Source of the DNA: an uncultured Collinsella sp.
GTDB taxonomy: Bacteria > Actinomycetota > Coriobacteriia > Coriobacteriales > Coriobacteriaceae
DNA: 8,807 bases
Assembly (NCBI GenBank): GCA_900556365.1
Contig: USOG01000053.1
Location: 1-8,807 of the forward strand
Direction of reading: 5' to 3'
The position numbers and the translations under genes are program-made. The notes beneath the pieces are model-generated. The model had not been told where the DNA came from. It did not search any database and was given only the letters and a program-made list of their open reading frames with translations. Below, piece by piece: positions 1 through 5,732 of this stretch; the stretch's first letter is position 1, and every line of letters starts with the position of its first letter.

Positions 1-960
1 GTCGAGGGTGTGCCCAACCTCTACATCAAGGTGACTGCCACGGCCGGGGGCCATACCGCGGTCGTCGAGATTACCGATCACCACACTAATGTCACGTGCC
101 ATACGCTCGATGGTATTCCGGTATGCGGCAAGTCGGCGGGGGAGTGTGCCGCCTGCGCCGAGCGCGTGGTGGCCGAGCGTGCGGCGGATAAGGCCGATAC
201 CCCTATGAGCATTGAGTCCATCATCGACTTTATCGAGGACGGTGACATTGAGGACGCCCGCGCTGCCGTTGAGCGTCAGATTGAGCTGAATGGCGCAATC
301 AGTGCCGAGGGCCTTGCGCACGCTTGGGGCGCCGAGGTGGGTCGTACGCTGCTGGGTGCTCGTGCCGATGACGTCGCCTGCCGTGCCCGTGCCCGTGCGG
401 CCGCCGGGTCCGACGCCCGCATGAACGGCTGCGCGCTGCCGGTCGCCATTGTGTGCGGCTCGGGCAATCAGGGCATTACCTGCGCATTGCCCGTCATGGA
501 GTATGCCGAGTACCTGCGTTGCGACCACGAGCGCCTGGTGCGCGCCGTGATGCTGTCCGATCTTATCGCCGTGCATATCAAGAGCTATATTGGTGCGCTC
601 TCGGCGTTTTGCGGTGCTATTTGCGCCGCGTGCGGCGCCGGCGCTGCGATTACCTGGCTGTGCGGTGGCACGCGCGAGCAGATTGGCGCGACGGTCTCGA
701 ATACGCTCGGTAACGTGGGCGGCATCGTGTGCGACGGCGCCAAGGCGAGCTGTGCCGCCAAGATCTCGGCTGCCGTCGATGCGGCGATTCTGGGCCACGA
801 TATGGCTATGCAAGGTCGCGGCTTCCGCGCCGGCGAGGGCCTGATCCAGGATACCGTTGAGCAGACAATCGCCAGCATGGGCTACGTGGGCCGCGTGGGC
901 ATGAAGGACACCGACGTCGAGATCCTCAACATCATGATCGGTAAAACCCAGGTTTGTTAG
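1..960 (+). CDS. L-cysteine desulfidase / serine dehydratase-alpha-like protein (UPF0597, CyuA/YhaM type), 5' truncated by window edge
   Basis: The reading frame is open from base 1 (V-E-G-V-P-N-L) to TAG at 958-960, giving 319 visible residues. Family members run to roughly 430 residues, so about 110 N-terminal residues lie outside the window. The internal GTG at 10 is therefore not the start. Recognisable family signatures are G-S-G-N-Q-G at visible residues 153-158, followed by I-T-C-A-L-P-V, and C-D-G-A-K-A-S-C at 244-251. That cysteine motif is shared with the alpha subunit of iron-sulfur L-serine dehydratases, where such cysteines help to hold a 4Fe-4S cluster. The known activity in this family is breakdown of L-cysteine to pyruvate, ammonia and sulfide in the cytoplasm of anaerobically growing cells. 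A serine or other amino-acid substrate is also possible, and the sequence alone does not decide. A perfect hairpin follows the stop codon directly, so this is probably the last gene of its transcript. I am sure of the family and less sure of the substrate. Confidence 0.9.
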   Translation, partial: VEGVPNLYIKVTATAGGHTAVVEITDHHTNVTCHTLDGIPVCGKSAGECAACAERVVAERAADKADTPMSIESIIDFIEDGDIEDARAAVERQIELNGAISAEGLAHAWGAEVGRTLLGARADDVACRARARAAAGSDARMNGCALPVAIVCGSGNQGITCALPVMEYAEYLRCDHERLVRAVMLSDLIAVHIKSYIGALSAFCGAICAACGAGAAITWLCGGTREQIGATVSNTLGNVGGIVCDGAKASCAAKISAAVDAAILGHDMAMQGRGFRAGEGLIQDTVEQTIASMGYVGRVGMKDTDVEILNIMIGKTQVC

Positions 961-986
961 TTACGCGGTTTTACCAAACCGCGTAA
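961..986 (+). terminator. Perfect hairpin directly after the desulfidase stop codon
   Basis: An 11-bp perfect stem (961-971 with 976-986) closes a four-base loop, TACC, and begins at the first base after the stop codon. There is no run of T after it on either strand, so it is not a classical intrinsic terminator. It may protect the 3' end of the mRNA, or act with the structured repeat that starts seven bases later. Confidence 0.5.
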
Positions 987-992
987 CCGGTC

Positions 993-1106
993 GACGCTGC
1001 AAACGCCCCTAAGCGGCAATCTGCCTTTCAATCGTCGGGCATGGCCAGAAGGCCTATGCCCTCCTCTTTCAAGGCACATTGCTCGCTTAGGGGCATTTTC
1101 GCTGAC
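993..1106 (+). repeat. Structured repeat, copy 1 (candidate conserved RNA)
   Basis: This 114-base element has a near-identical partner at 4086-4200. It folds as one long interrupted hairpin: an 11-bp outer stem (1005-1015 with 1084-1094), a 5-bp stem (1016-1020 with 1078-1082), a 6-bp stem (1022-1027 with 1071-1076), an internal loop, and an apical stem of GGGCAT plus GGCC (1037-1046) with its complement (1051-1061, one bulged T at 1055) closed by the loop AGAA. It begins with GACGCTGC and ends in the T-rich stretch ATTTTCGCT. It lies between the convergent desulfidase and HAD genes, so it is untranslated whichever strand is transcribed. I drew it on + because both copies then follow a + strand gene and end T-rich, but the strand is not proven. 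It may correspond to, or resemble, an already catalogued Collinsella RNA motif. I cannot verify that here. Confidence 0.8.
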
Positions 1107-1149
1107 TTGTGCTCAACCTGCGGCGCCATTTTGTTTGGAGCGAGGGGTC

Positions 1150-1908
1150 CTATGACAGTTCGTCGGCTACTTGGTGCTCGTAGAAGGCTTCGATTACGGC
1201 GTTAAAGTCGCGGGCGAAGTCTTCCATGGTTCCGCGCCAGGTGGCTCGGCTGGGCTTGCCCTGGCCCACAAAGGCGGTTTGGATGCCGCAATCGGGGGAC
1301 GGGAAGTCGCGTTTGGGATCGTTGCCAACCATAAGGACCTCGTGCGGCTCGAGCCCCATCACCTGAAGCTGCTCTAGATAGTAGGTGGCATCGGGCTTGC
1401 AGCGGGTGGTGTTTCCCATGTGCGTGACGAGCTCAAAGGGAGCGTCGGCCAGGTCGCCCCAACCCATGCGGCACTCGATGGCGCCCTGGGGAAAGCTGGG
1501 GTTGGTAAAGAGCGCGCAGCGCAGCCCTGCGTCCTGTACGGCCTGGAGCGCGGCGTGTGCGCCCGGCATGGCGTGGGCGTTAATGACATCGTCGTTCTTG
1601 TACGGAAGAACTTCGCGGTCATAGTAGGTAAACGCCTCGTAGATGAGGGGATCGGAGAGGCAGATCCCGCATCGGCGCTCGACCTCTTCTTGGTAGAACT
1701 CCAGATTGGTGCGATTATCCGTGCCGCTTCGACGATTGGCGTTGAGATCGACCAGAATCGTGCCCAGGCGTGCCATCGTGCCACCGCGGCTGCGTCGCCC
1801 GATATCCGCGAGCATCGAAGAGACATCCTTAAAATAGCGAAGGATGAATGCGTTGAGGTTGATGCTAAGAAGCGTCTCGTCCATATCGAAAACGACTGCT
1901 TTGAGCAC
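1150..1908 (-). CDS. HAD-superfamily hydrolase (subfamily I, C1 cap)
   Basis: The protein has 252 residues and all four HAD signatures. Motif I is F-D-M-D-E-T at residues 7-12, with nucleophile D8 and acid/base D10. Motif II is the threonine of L-F-T-N-P-S (T135), motif III is K171 in C-K-P-D-A, and motif IV is G-N-D-P-K-R-D at 195-201. The long helical stretch at residues 18-110, between motifs I and II, is a C1-type cap. These enzymes usually cleave phosphate esters in the cytoplasm. The substrate cannot be read from the sequence. I chose the GTG at 1906-1908 because it stands 5 bases after an AAAGGTG ribosome binding site and puts the DxD motif at the expected distance from the N terminus. 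An in-frame ATG at 2079 would add 57 residues that do not look like the family and would translate through an inverted repeat. The gene runs towards the desulfidase gene and has no clear operon partner. Confidence 0.9.
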   Translation of the reverse strand: MLKAVVFDMDETLLSINLNAFILRYFKDVSSMLADIGRRSRGGTMARLGTILVDLNANRRSGTDNRTNLEFYQEEVERRCGICLSDPLIYEAFTYYDREVLPYKNDDVINAHAMPGAHAALQAVQDAGLRCALFTNPSFPQGAIECRMGWGDLADAPFELVTHMGNTTRCKPDATYYLEQLQVMGLEPHEVLMVGNDPKRDFPSPDCGIQTAFVGQGKPSRATWRGTMEDFARDFNAVIEAFYEHQVADELS

Positions 1909-2223
1909 GCGGGCACCTTTCTCGTAAATTTGATCTAGAGTCGTTGACTCCGGATACTTTACCCTAAAGCCAAATGCCTGGCTGGTTATCGTCAAGTTGT
2001 GGAGACGTGTGTTCATAAGATTACGAAAAAGTCTCCACACGAGTAAAAAATCGCAGTTCACGCTTGAAATCGAACTCATTTCCCCGTAACCTATACGAAC
2101 GTGATTGCATAAGCGTCACATTAGTATCTGTCGGCTCCCGAGTGTTCCTAAACGTTGTGTGCTTGTCGCACCCTTCTGTAGGTCCTAGCAATCGGGGCCC
2201 CGTAGTTCGAAAGGGGTCCACCT
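1909..2223. other. Divergent intergenic region between the HAD gene and rpsA
   Basis: These 315 bases hold no convincing gene. The HAD gene leaves leftwards and rpsA rightwards, so promoters for both must be here or further upstream. A perfect 9-bp inverted repeat, TGTGGAGAC (1998-2006) with GTCTCCACA (2031-2039), encloses 24 bases and has no T run behind it, so it looks more like a protein site or mRNA structure than a terminator. Possible rpsA promoter elements are weak: TTGAAA at 2064-2069 with TAACCT 17 bases on, and a TATACG at 2092-2097. I would not call any of them firmly. The region is more AT-rich than its neighbours, as expected for a promoter region. Confidence 0.6.
2195..2219 (+). 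promoter_or_regulatory. Hairpin that can sequester the rpsA ribosome binding site
   Basis: The ribosome binding site of rpsA is AAGGGG at 2211-2216, seven bases before the TTG start. Its four G residues can pair with CCCC at 2198-2201. The stem extends to seven pairs, one of them G-U (2195-2201 with 2213-2219), around an 11-base loop. The pairing is read directly from the sequence. A role in translational control is inferred from the known autogenous regulation of S1 synthesis in Escherichia coli. Confidence 0.5.
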
Positions 2224-3390
2224 TTGAGTGAGATTCAGAACTCGTCCATTTTCTCTCTTGACGATGTCAATGAGGAGGAGATGAACAACCTCATCGACGG
2301 TACGATTACCGACTTTGATGAGGGCGATCTCGTTAACGGCACTGTCGTTAAGATCGAGCATGACGAGGTGCTCGTTGACATCGGATTCAAGTCCGAGGGC
2401 GTTATCCCGGTCCGCGAGCTGTCCATCCGCAAGGACGCTAACCCTGCAGACATCGTTGCACTCGGTGATCCCATCGAGGCTCTGGTTCTCCAGAAGGAGG
2501 ACAAAGACGGTCGTCTGGTCCTGTCCAAGAAGCGTGCCGAGTACGAGCGTGCTTGGAACCGCATCGAGGAGAAGTTCAACTCCGGCGAGAACGTCGAGGG
2601 CGAGGTTATCGAGGTTGTCAAGGGCGGCCTGATCCTCGACATCGGCCTGCGTGGCTTCCTGCCCGCTTCCCTCGTCGACCTCCGTCGCGTCAAGGACCTC
2701 ACCTCCTACATGGGCACCCGCATCGAGGCTCGCGTCATCGAGATGGACCGCAACCGCAACAACGTCGTCCTCTCCCGTCGCGTCGTGCTCGAGGAGTCCC
2801 GTAAGGCCGAGCGCTCCGAGATCCTGTCCAAGCTCAAGTCTGGTATGCGTCTCCAGGGCACCGTTTCCTCCATCGTCGACTTCGGCGCCTTCGTCGACCT
2901 CGGCGGTATCGACGGCCTCATCCACATCTCCGAGCTCTCCTGGAACCACGTCAACCATCCTTCCGAGGTTGTCAAGGTCGGCCAGGAGGTCGAGGTCGAG
3001 GTTCTCGACGTCGACCTCAACCGCGAGCGCATCTCCCTGGGTCTCAAGCAGACCACCGAGGATCCGTGGCGCGCACTGGTCAAGAAGTACCCCGTCGGCG
3101 CTATCGTCGAGGGCACTGTGACCAAGCTTGTCCCGTTCGGCGCTTTCGTCGATCTGGGCGAGGGCATCGAGGGCCTGGTGCACATCTCCGAGATGGCCAA
3201 CAAGCACGTCGATCAGCCTTCTCAGGTCACCCACGTGGGCGACAAGGTTCAGGTCAAGGTCATGGAGATCGACCTCGACCGTCGTCGTATCTCCCTGTCC
3301 ATGAAGTCCGCTGCTGAGACTCTGGGCGTCGAGATCGAGGTTACCCCGCTGCCTTCCGAGAAGAAGGACGAGGAGACCGACGCCGAGTAA
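2224..3390 (+). CDS. rpsA: 30S ribosomal protein S1
   Basis: The 388-residue protein carries four S1 (OB-fold RNA-binding) domains, at about residues 34-104, 122-187, 206-276 and 292-362. The third and fourth are the most canonical, with F-G-A-F-V-D-L-G and G-L-(I/V)-H-I-S-E signatures (219-237 and 305-323). The acidic N terminus (about 1-33) and the acidic C-terminal tail flank the repeats. Four domains is the usual layout in Actinomycetota and many Bacillota, against six in E. coli. S1 binds mRNA at the small ribosomal subunit and helps initiation. The start is the TTG at 2224, because AAGGGG lies seven bases upstream and the predicted N terminus M-S-E-I-Q fits. The next in-frame ATG is at codon 20. 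Codon choice is strongly biased to C-ending codons (GTC, CTC, ATC), as in highly expressed genes. The gene stands alone and ends in its own terminator. Confidence 0.97.
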   Translation: MSEIQNSSIFSLDDVNEEEMNNLIDGTITDFDEGDLVNGTVVKIEHDEVLVDIGFKSEGVIPVRELSIRKDANPADIVALGDPIEALVLQKEDKDGRLVLSKKRAEYERAWNRIEEKFNSGENVEGEVIEVVKGGLILDIGLRGFLPASLVDLRRVKDLTSYMGTRIEARVIEMDRNRNNVVLSRRVVLEESRKAERSEILSKLKSGMRLQGTVSSIVDFGAFVDLGGIDGLIHISELSWNHVNHPSEVVKVGQEVEVEVLDVDLNRERISLGLKQTTEDPWRALVKKYPVGAIVEGTVTKLVPFGAFVDLGEGIEGLVHISEMANKHVDQPSQVTHVGDKVQVKVMEIDLDRRRISLSMKSAAETLGVEIEVTPLPSEKKDEETDAE

Positions 3391-3414
3391 ATCGGTTTGA
3401 CGATCACTTGTTTT

Positions 3415-3448
3415 AAGGGACCCGTCCGTAATGGACGGGTCCCTTTTT
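3415..3448 (+). terminator. Intrinsic terminator of rpsA
   Basis: A 13-bp perfect stem (3415-3427 with 3433-3445) closes the loop GTAAT, and the T tract runs through 3444-3448. It lies 24 bases after the rpsA stop codon. This is a classical strong terminator on +. Confidence 0.95.
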
Positions 3449-3680
3449 GCATTTGCTGTTGAGGTGCGCGATGCTGCCCGTGCTGTACACAGGCTATTTG
3501 GTTGTCGGTGCATGAAAAAATGCCGACATCCCGCCTCGGGGAGGAGGCGGGAACGCACCGAGTAGACGGAGGGGTGCGGAGCGCGGTCGCGTCTCGACTG
3601 ACGACGTTGCCCATCGACAACCCTATTGTACTGCATGGCGTGGTTCTTGGTTTATCGTGTCGAGCGTTTGCGTTGTGCCA
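3449..3680. other. Non-coding region between rpsA and rnpB with alternative hairpins
   Basis: No credible gene is present. A strong 8-bp hairpin, CCCGCCTC (3530-3537) with GAGGCGGG (3544-3551), is enclosed by CGGTGC (3506-3511) and GCACCG (3555-3560). An alternative stem pairs GTCGG plus CAT (3504-3513) with ATG plus CCGAC (3520-3527) around a GAAAAA loop. The two outer pairings share bases 3506-3508, so they exclude each other. On the minus strand a TACAAT box lies at 3626-3631 and a T6 run at 3515-3520, which would fit a short minus-strand RNA, but no matching -35 box is seen. Function unknown. Confidence 0.45.
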
Positions 3681-3707
3681 TTGCCTGCGGCAACGGTGTG
3701 CTACACT
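3681..3707 (+). promoter_or_regulatory. Promoter of rnpB (extended -10)
   Basis: TACACT at 3702-3707 preceded by TG at 3699-3700 forms an extended -10 box. It sits eight bases before the first base of RNase P helix P1, which is the expected start of the RNA. A weak -35 box, TTGCCT at 3681-3686, has a 15-base spacer, which the extended -10 could tolerate. Confidence 0.7.
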
Positions 3708-3714
3708 CTTGCAC

Positions 3715-4079
3715 TGCTGAGTGGGCCAGACGGTCGCGCGATGTGCTGCTTGCAGTACGCGTGAGGAAAGTCCGGGCTCCAGAGGGCGGGATGCCGGCTA
3801 ACGGCCGGGCGGAGTGATCCGACGGAAAGCGCCGCAGAAAAGAAGACTCCCACCTGCGCCGCAAGGCGTAAAGGGAAAAGCTGAAACGGTGGTGTAAGAG
3901 ACCACCAGCGTCGTGGCAACACGGCGGCTTGGCAAGCCCCATCCGGAGCAAGCGCGAATAGGAACGCTATGGGCCGGCCCGGTCCGCGTTCGGGTAGCGT
4001 GCGTGGAGCTGCACGGTAACGTGCAGACAAGATAAATGACCGTTCACGACAGAACCCGGCTTACAAGCCCACTCAGCAC
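3715..4079 (+). ncRNA. rnpB: RNase P RNA, bacterial type A
   Basis: This is the catalytic RNA of ribonuclease P, which removes 5' leaders from precursor tRNAs. Helix P1 is a 12-bp perfect pairing of 3715-3726 with 4067-4078, which fixes both ends to within a few bases and gives about 365 nt. The universally conserved core is present: GAGGAAAGTCCGGGCTCC at 3763-3780 (CR I, 5' strand of P4), the GCTGAAACGGTGG segment near 3880-3893 followed by GTGTAAGAGACCACCAG (P10-P12 region), and CAGACAAGATAAATGACC at 4024-4041 with ACAGAACCCGGCTTA at 4049-4063 (CR V and the 3' strand of P4). Order and spacing match the ancestral type A fold. The RNA has its own promoter. No ordinary terminator follows; instead the second structured repeat starts about seven bases after P1. 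Confidence 0.97.
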
Positions 4080-4085
4080 TTTGTT

Positions 4086-4200
4086 GACGCTGCGACGGCG
4101 TCAGCGCGGCAATCTGCCTTTCAAGCCTTCGGGCATGACCATAAGGTCAATGCCCTCGTCTTTCAAGGCACCTTGCTCGCGCTGACGGGTTCTCGCTTTC
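4086..4200 (+). repeat. Structured repeat, copy 2 (candidate conserved RNA)
   Basis: This 115-base partner of the element at 993-1106 aligns with a single one-base gap. The core, 4106-4180, matches copy 1 at 66 of 75 positions. The fold is the same: outer stem of 10 bp (4099-4108 with 4178-4187), GCAA with TTGC (4109-4112 with 4173-4176), TGCCTT with AAGGCA (4115-4120 with 4165-4170), and an apical stem GGGCAT plus GACC (4131-4140) with its complement (4145-4155, bulged A at 4149) closed by ATAA. The outer stem shares almost no sequence with copy 1 yet pairs perfectly, and the apical pair G-C has become A-T. It lies between rnpB and the yigZ-like gene and may be made as part of the rnpB precursor transcript. 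Strand and function are unproven. Confidence 0.8.
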
Positions 4201-4353
4201 GTTGACGGAATCATCGGCGGTTCCGTTCTTAGCGTTTCGCTGTCTTTGCCTGGTCATCGGCGTTGCCGTTCTATTTACTGGGGTTATTGGTACGGCCTTT
4301 GCCGTATTATTGAGGCTGTTTGTTGCCGCGCTTTATTTTGTTGAGGGGCTTTG

Positions 4354-4989
4354 TTGGACAGCTATTTTACTCTGCAATCGAATATTGAGGCTTCGGGCGA
4401 GTTTGTGGACCGCAAGAGCCGGTTTATTGCCCAGCTGGTCCATATTGAGTCCGAGGATGAGGCGAATGCCTTTATCGAGACCGTTCGCAAACGTCATTAC
4501 GACGCTCGACACAATGTTCCCGCGTGGATTTTGGTCGATGGACGCGAGCGTCAAAGCGATGACGGTGAGCCGAGCCGCACGAGTGGGATGCCGACGCTCG
4601 AGGTGTTGCGCGGCGCGGAGCTCAAAAATGTTTGCTGCGTAGTGACGCGCTATTTTGGTGGCACCTTGTTGGGGCCTGGTGGCTTGGTACGCGCCTATAC
4701 CGCGGCGACGCAGGCGGCGGTGGCCGCGGCTCAGGAGGCCGGGCAGATCGTCGAGATGACAAGCGTTGTGTCCGTTGACGTGCATGTGGCCTACCCACAG
4801 TATGAACAGGTGCTTCGTTTGGCGCAGGATTCGGGTGCCAAGGTTTCGGATACCGATTACGCGGATGCCGTGACGATTCATTTGGTGTTTAAGGCGGGGG
4901 AGCAGGAGCCGTTTTGCGCTAAGATGCGCGAGCTTATGGCCGGTCGCGAGGAGATCGAGGTCGGCGCTCCCGTATTTGCCGAGTTCTAA
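4354..4989 (+). CDS. YigZ / IMPACT family protein (UPF0029)
   Basis: The 211-residue protein has the usual two-domain layout of bacterial YigZ: an N-terminal UPF0029/Impact domain (about residues 12-125) and a C-terminal ferredoxin-like DUF1949 domain (about 138-205). Diagnostic motifs are G-E-F-V-D-R-K-S-R-F-I (15-25), A-R-H-N-V-P-A-W (51-58), D-D-G-E-P-S (69-74), and the near-invariant V-V-T-R-Y-F-G-G-T-L-L-G-P-G-G-L-V-R-A-Y (96-115). The bacterial role is not settled. The eukaryotic relative IMPACT binds GCN1, and proposals for bacteria centre on translation or nucleic-acid binding. I chose the TTG at 4354 because GAGGGG (4343-4348) lies five bases before it. The TTG at 4351, directly upstream in the same frame, would leave only two bases of spacing. 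The gene is followed by its own terminator. I see no certain promoter in 4201-4342; TATTAT at 4305-4310 is a possible -10 box. Confidence 0.92.
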   Translation: MDSYFTLQSNIEASGEFVDRKSRFIAQLVHIESEDEANAFIETVRKRHYDARHNVPAWILVDGRERQSDDGEPSRTSGMPTLEVLRGAELKNVCCVVTRYFGGTLLGPGGLVRAYTAATQAAVAAAQEAGQIVEMTSVVSVDVHVAYPQYEQVLRLAQDSGAKVSDTDYADAVTIHLVFKAGEQEPFCAKMRELMAGREEIEVGAPVFAEF

Positions 4990-4992
4990 CGG

Positions 4993-5043
4993 CGACGGCC
5001 GGCGTGCTTTTGGATGGATCCCAAACGCGCCGGCCGTCGTTTT
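4993..5043 (+). terminator. Intrinsic terminator of the yigZ-like gene
   Basis: A 12-bp perfect GC-rich stem (4993-5004 with 5028-5039) is continued inward by a G-U pair, a G-C pair and TTTGG with CCAAA (5009-5013 with 5021-5025). It is followed by TTTT at 5040-5043. It starts three bases after the yigZ stop codon. The same hairpin lies beyond the end of the convergent redox-protein gene but has no T run on that strand. Confidence 0.9.
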
Positions 5044-5056
5044 ATGTTGCCGCCGT

Positions 5057-5503
5057 TTACTCGGCGAGCTGCTTTAGCACATCGCAGGCGATCTCGATGG
5101 CATCGTCGATGCAGCCGGGGCAGCTGCGGAGCGGACCCTTATCCGATCCGATGCCCTTGAGCGTGCCGCAGACGGTCGTCGTGTTCTTCTCGCCAAAGCG
5201 CTTGGCGATTTCGCGCGACAGCTTGTAGGTCTGGCCCTTGGTCTTGGGGTTTTCCATGCCGTCACTCATTACAAAGCCCATGATGGCCACGGCGCCCGAG
5301 ATGGCGCCGCAGGTTTCGGTCATGCCGCCCATACCGGCACCAAAGCCCTCGGTGAGGGTAAAGGCGACCTGGGGGTCGAGTCCGACGGCGGGTGCGAGCG
5401 TGCAGGCGACGGCCTGGGCGCAGTTAAAGCCACGGGCGTGGTATTCGGCAGCCTGAGCCTGGCAGGCGGCGGCGTCGAGCTGGGTGGTGTCGATCTGCTT
5501 CAT
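5057..5503 (-). CDS. C_GCAxxG_C_C family redox protein
   Basis: The 148-residue protein matches the small cysteine-rich family named after its spaced cysteines (TIGR01909/PF09719). Visible elements are F-N-C-A-Q-A-V with C28, the glycine-rich G-F-G-A-G-M-G-G-M (53-61), T-C-G-A-I-S-G-A with C65, C112 in V-C-G-T-L, and C-P-G-C at 128-131. The family is thought to be redox-active or to carry metal or an iron-sulfur centre. No reaction is firmly established, and it is common in anaerobes. There is no signal peptide or membrane segment, so it is probably cytoplasmic. The ATG at 5503 has AAGGAG six bases upstream. An in-frame ATG at 5575, with a weaker GAGG, would add 24 residues unlike the family. 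The gene is convergent with the yigZ-like gene and divergent from the metY-like gene, sharing a 229-base regulatory region with the latter. Confidence 0.92.
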   Translation of the reverse strand: MKQIDTTQLDAAACQAQAAEYHARGFNCAQAVACTLAPAVGLDPQVAFTLTEGFGAGMGGMTETCGAISGAVAIMGFVMSDGMENPKTKGQTYKLSREIAKRFGEKNTTTVCGTLKGIGSDKGPLRSCPGCIDDAIEIACDVLKQLAE

Positions 5504-5597
5504 CGTTGTCTCCTTGGTCACGGTGTACTCGCCTATGGTACCCGTGCCGGTGCATGTAATCATCGAGAGCTTCATGTATGCCTCATTTTTATCTATC

Positions 5598-5643
5598 GAA
5601 CAAATGCCTAAGGTTGAGACAAACACCCTTGATTCATTTGTTC
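5598..5643. promoter_or_regulatory. Inverted repeat in the divergent redox-protein/metY control region
   Basis: GAACAAATG at 5598-5606 and CATTTGTTC at 5635-5643 are perfect inverted copies separated by 28 bases. Similarity continues inward with AAGG (5610-5613) against CCTT (5627-5630). The repeat is about 95 bases upstream of the redox gene start and just upstream of the metY promoter. It could be a pair of sites for one regulator or a looping operator. The binding protein is unknown. Confidence 0.5.
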
Positions 5644-5665
5644 CATAACCTACCTTGGGGATGGG

Positions 5666-5694
5666 TTGAGAGGGGTGCGGGGTAGCGGTATCGT
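5666..5694 (+). promoter_or_regulatory. Probable promoter of the metY-like gene
   Basis: TTGAGA (5666-5671) is five of six to the -35 consensus, and TATCGT (5689-5694) is four of six to the -10 consensus, with an ideal 17-base spacer. Transcription would start near 5701, about 30 bases before the ATG. Confidence 0.55.
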
Positions 5695-5732
5695 GAACCG
5701 AATAAAACGTAATCCAGGCAAGGGAGCTAGAT

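Noticed and set aside
1909..2079. N-terminal extension of the HAD gene to an ATG at 2079
   Set aside because: It adds 57 residues that do not resemble the family, runs through the inverted repeat, and lacks a good ribosome binding site, whereas the GTG at 1908 has one and places motif I correctly.
2185..3636. Long open frame on the minus strand (483 codons) opposite rpsA
   Set aside because: It is an antisense shadow caused by the strong codon bias of rpsA. Its translation is low-complexity (D, L, V rich) and no start signal is seen.
4202..4642. Open frame beginning with a hydrophobic stretch upstream of the yigZ-like gene
   Set aside because: About two-thirds of it overlaps the well-conserved yigZ frame, the hydrophobic part comes from T-rich spacer DNA, and there is no clear ribosome binding site before its TTG.
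5504..5575. Alternative ATG at 5575 for the C_GCAxxG_C_C gene
   Set aside because: The extra 24 residues do not match the family, and the start at 5503 has a much stronger AAGGAG. It remains a minor possibility because GAGG precedes the upstream ATG.
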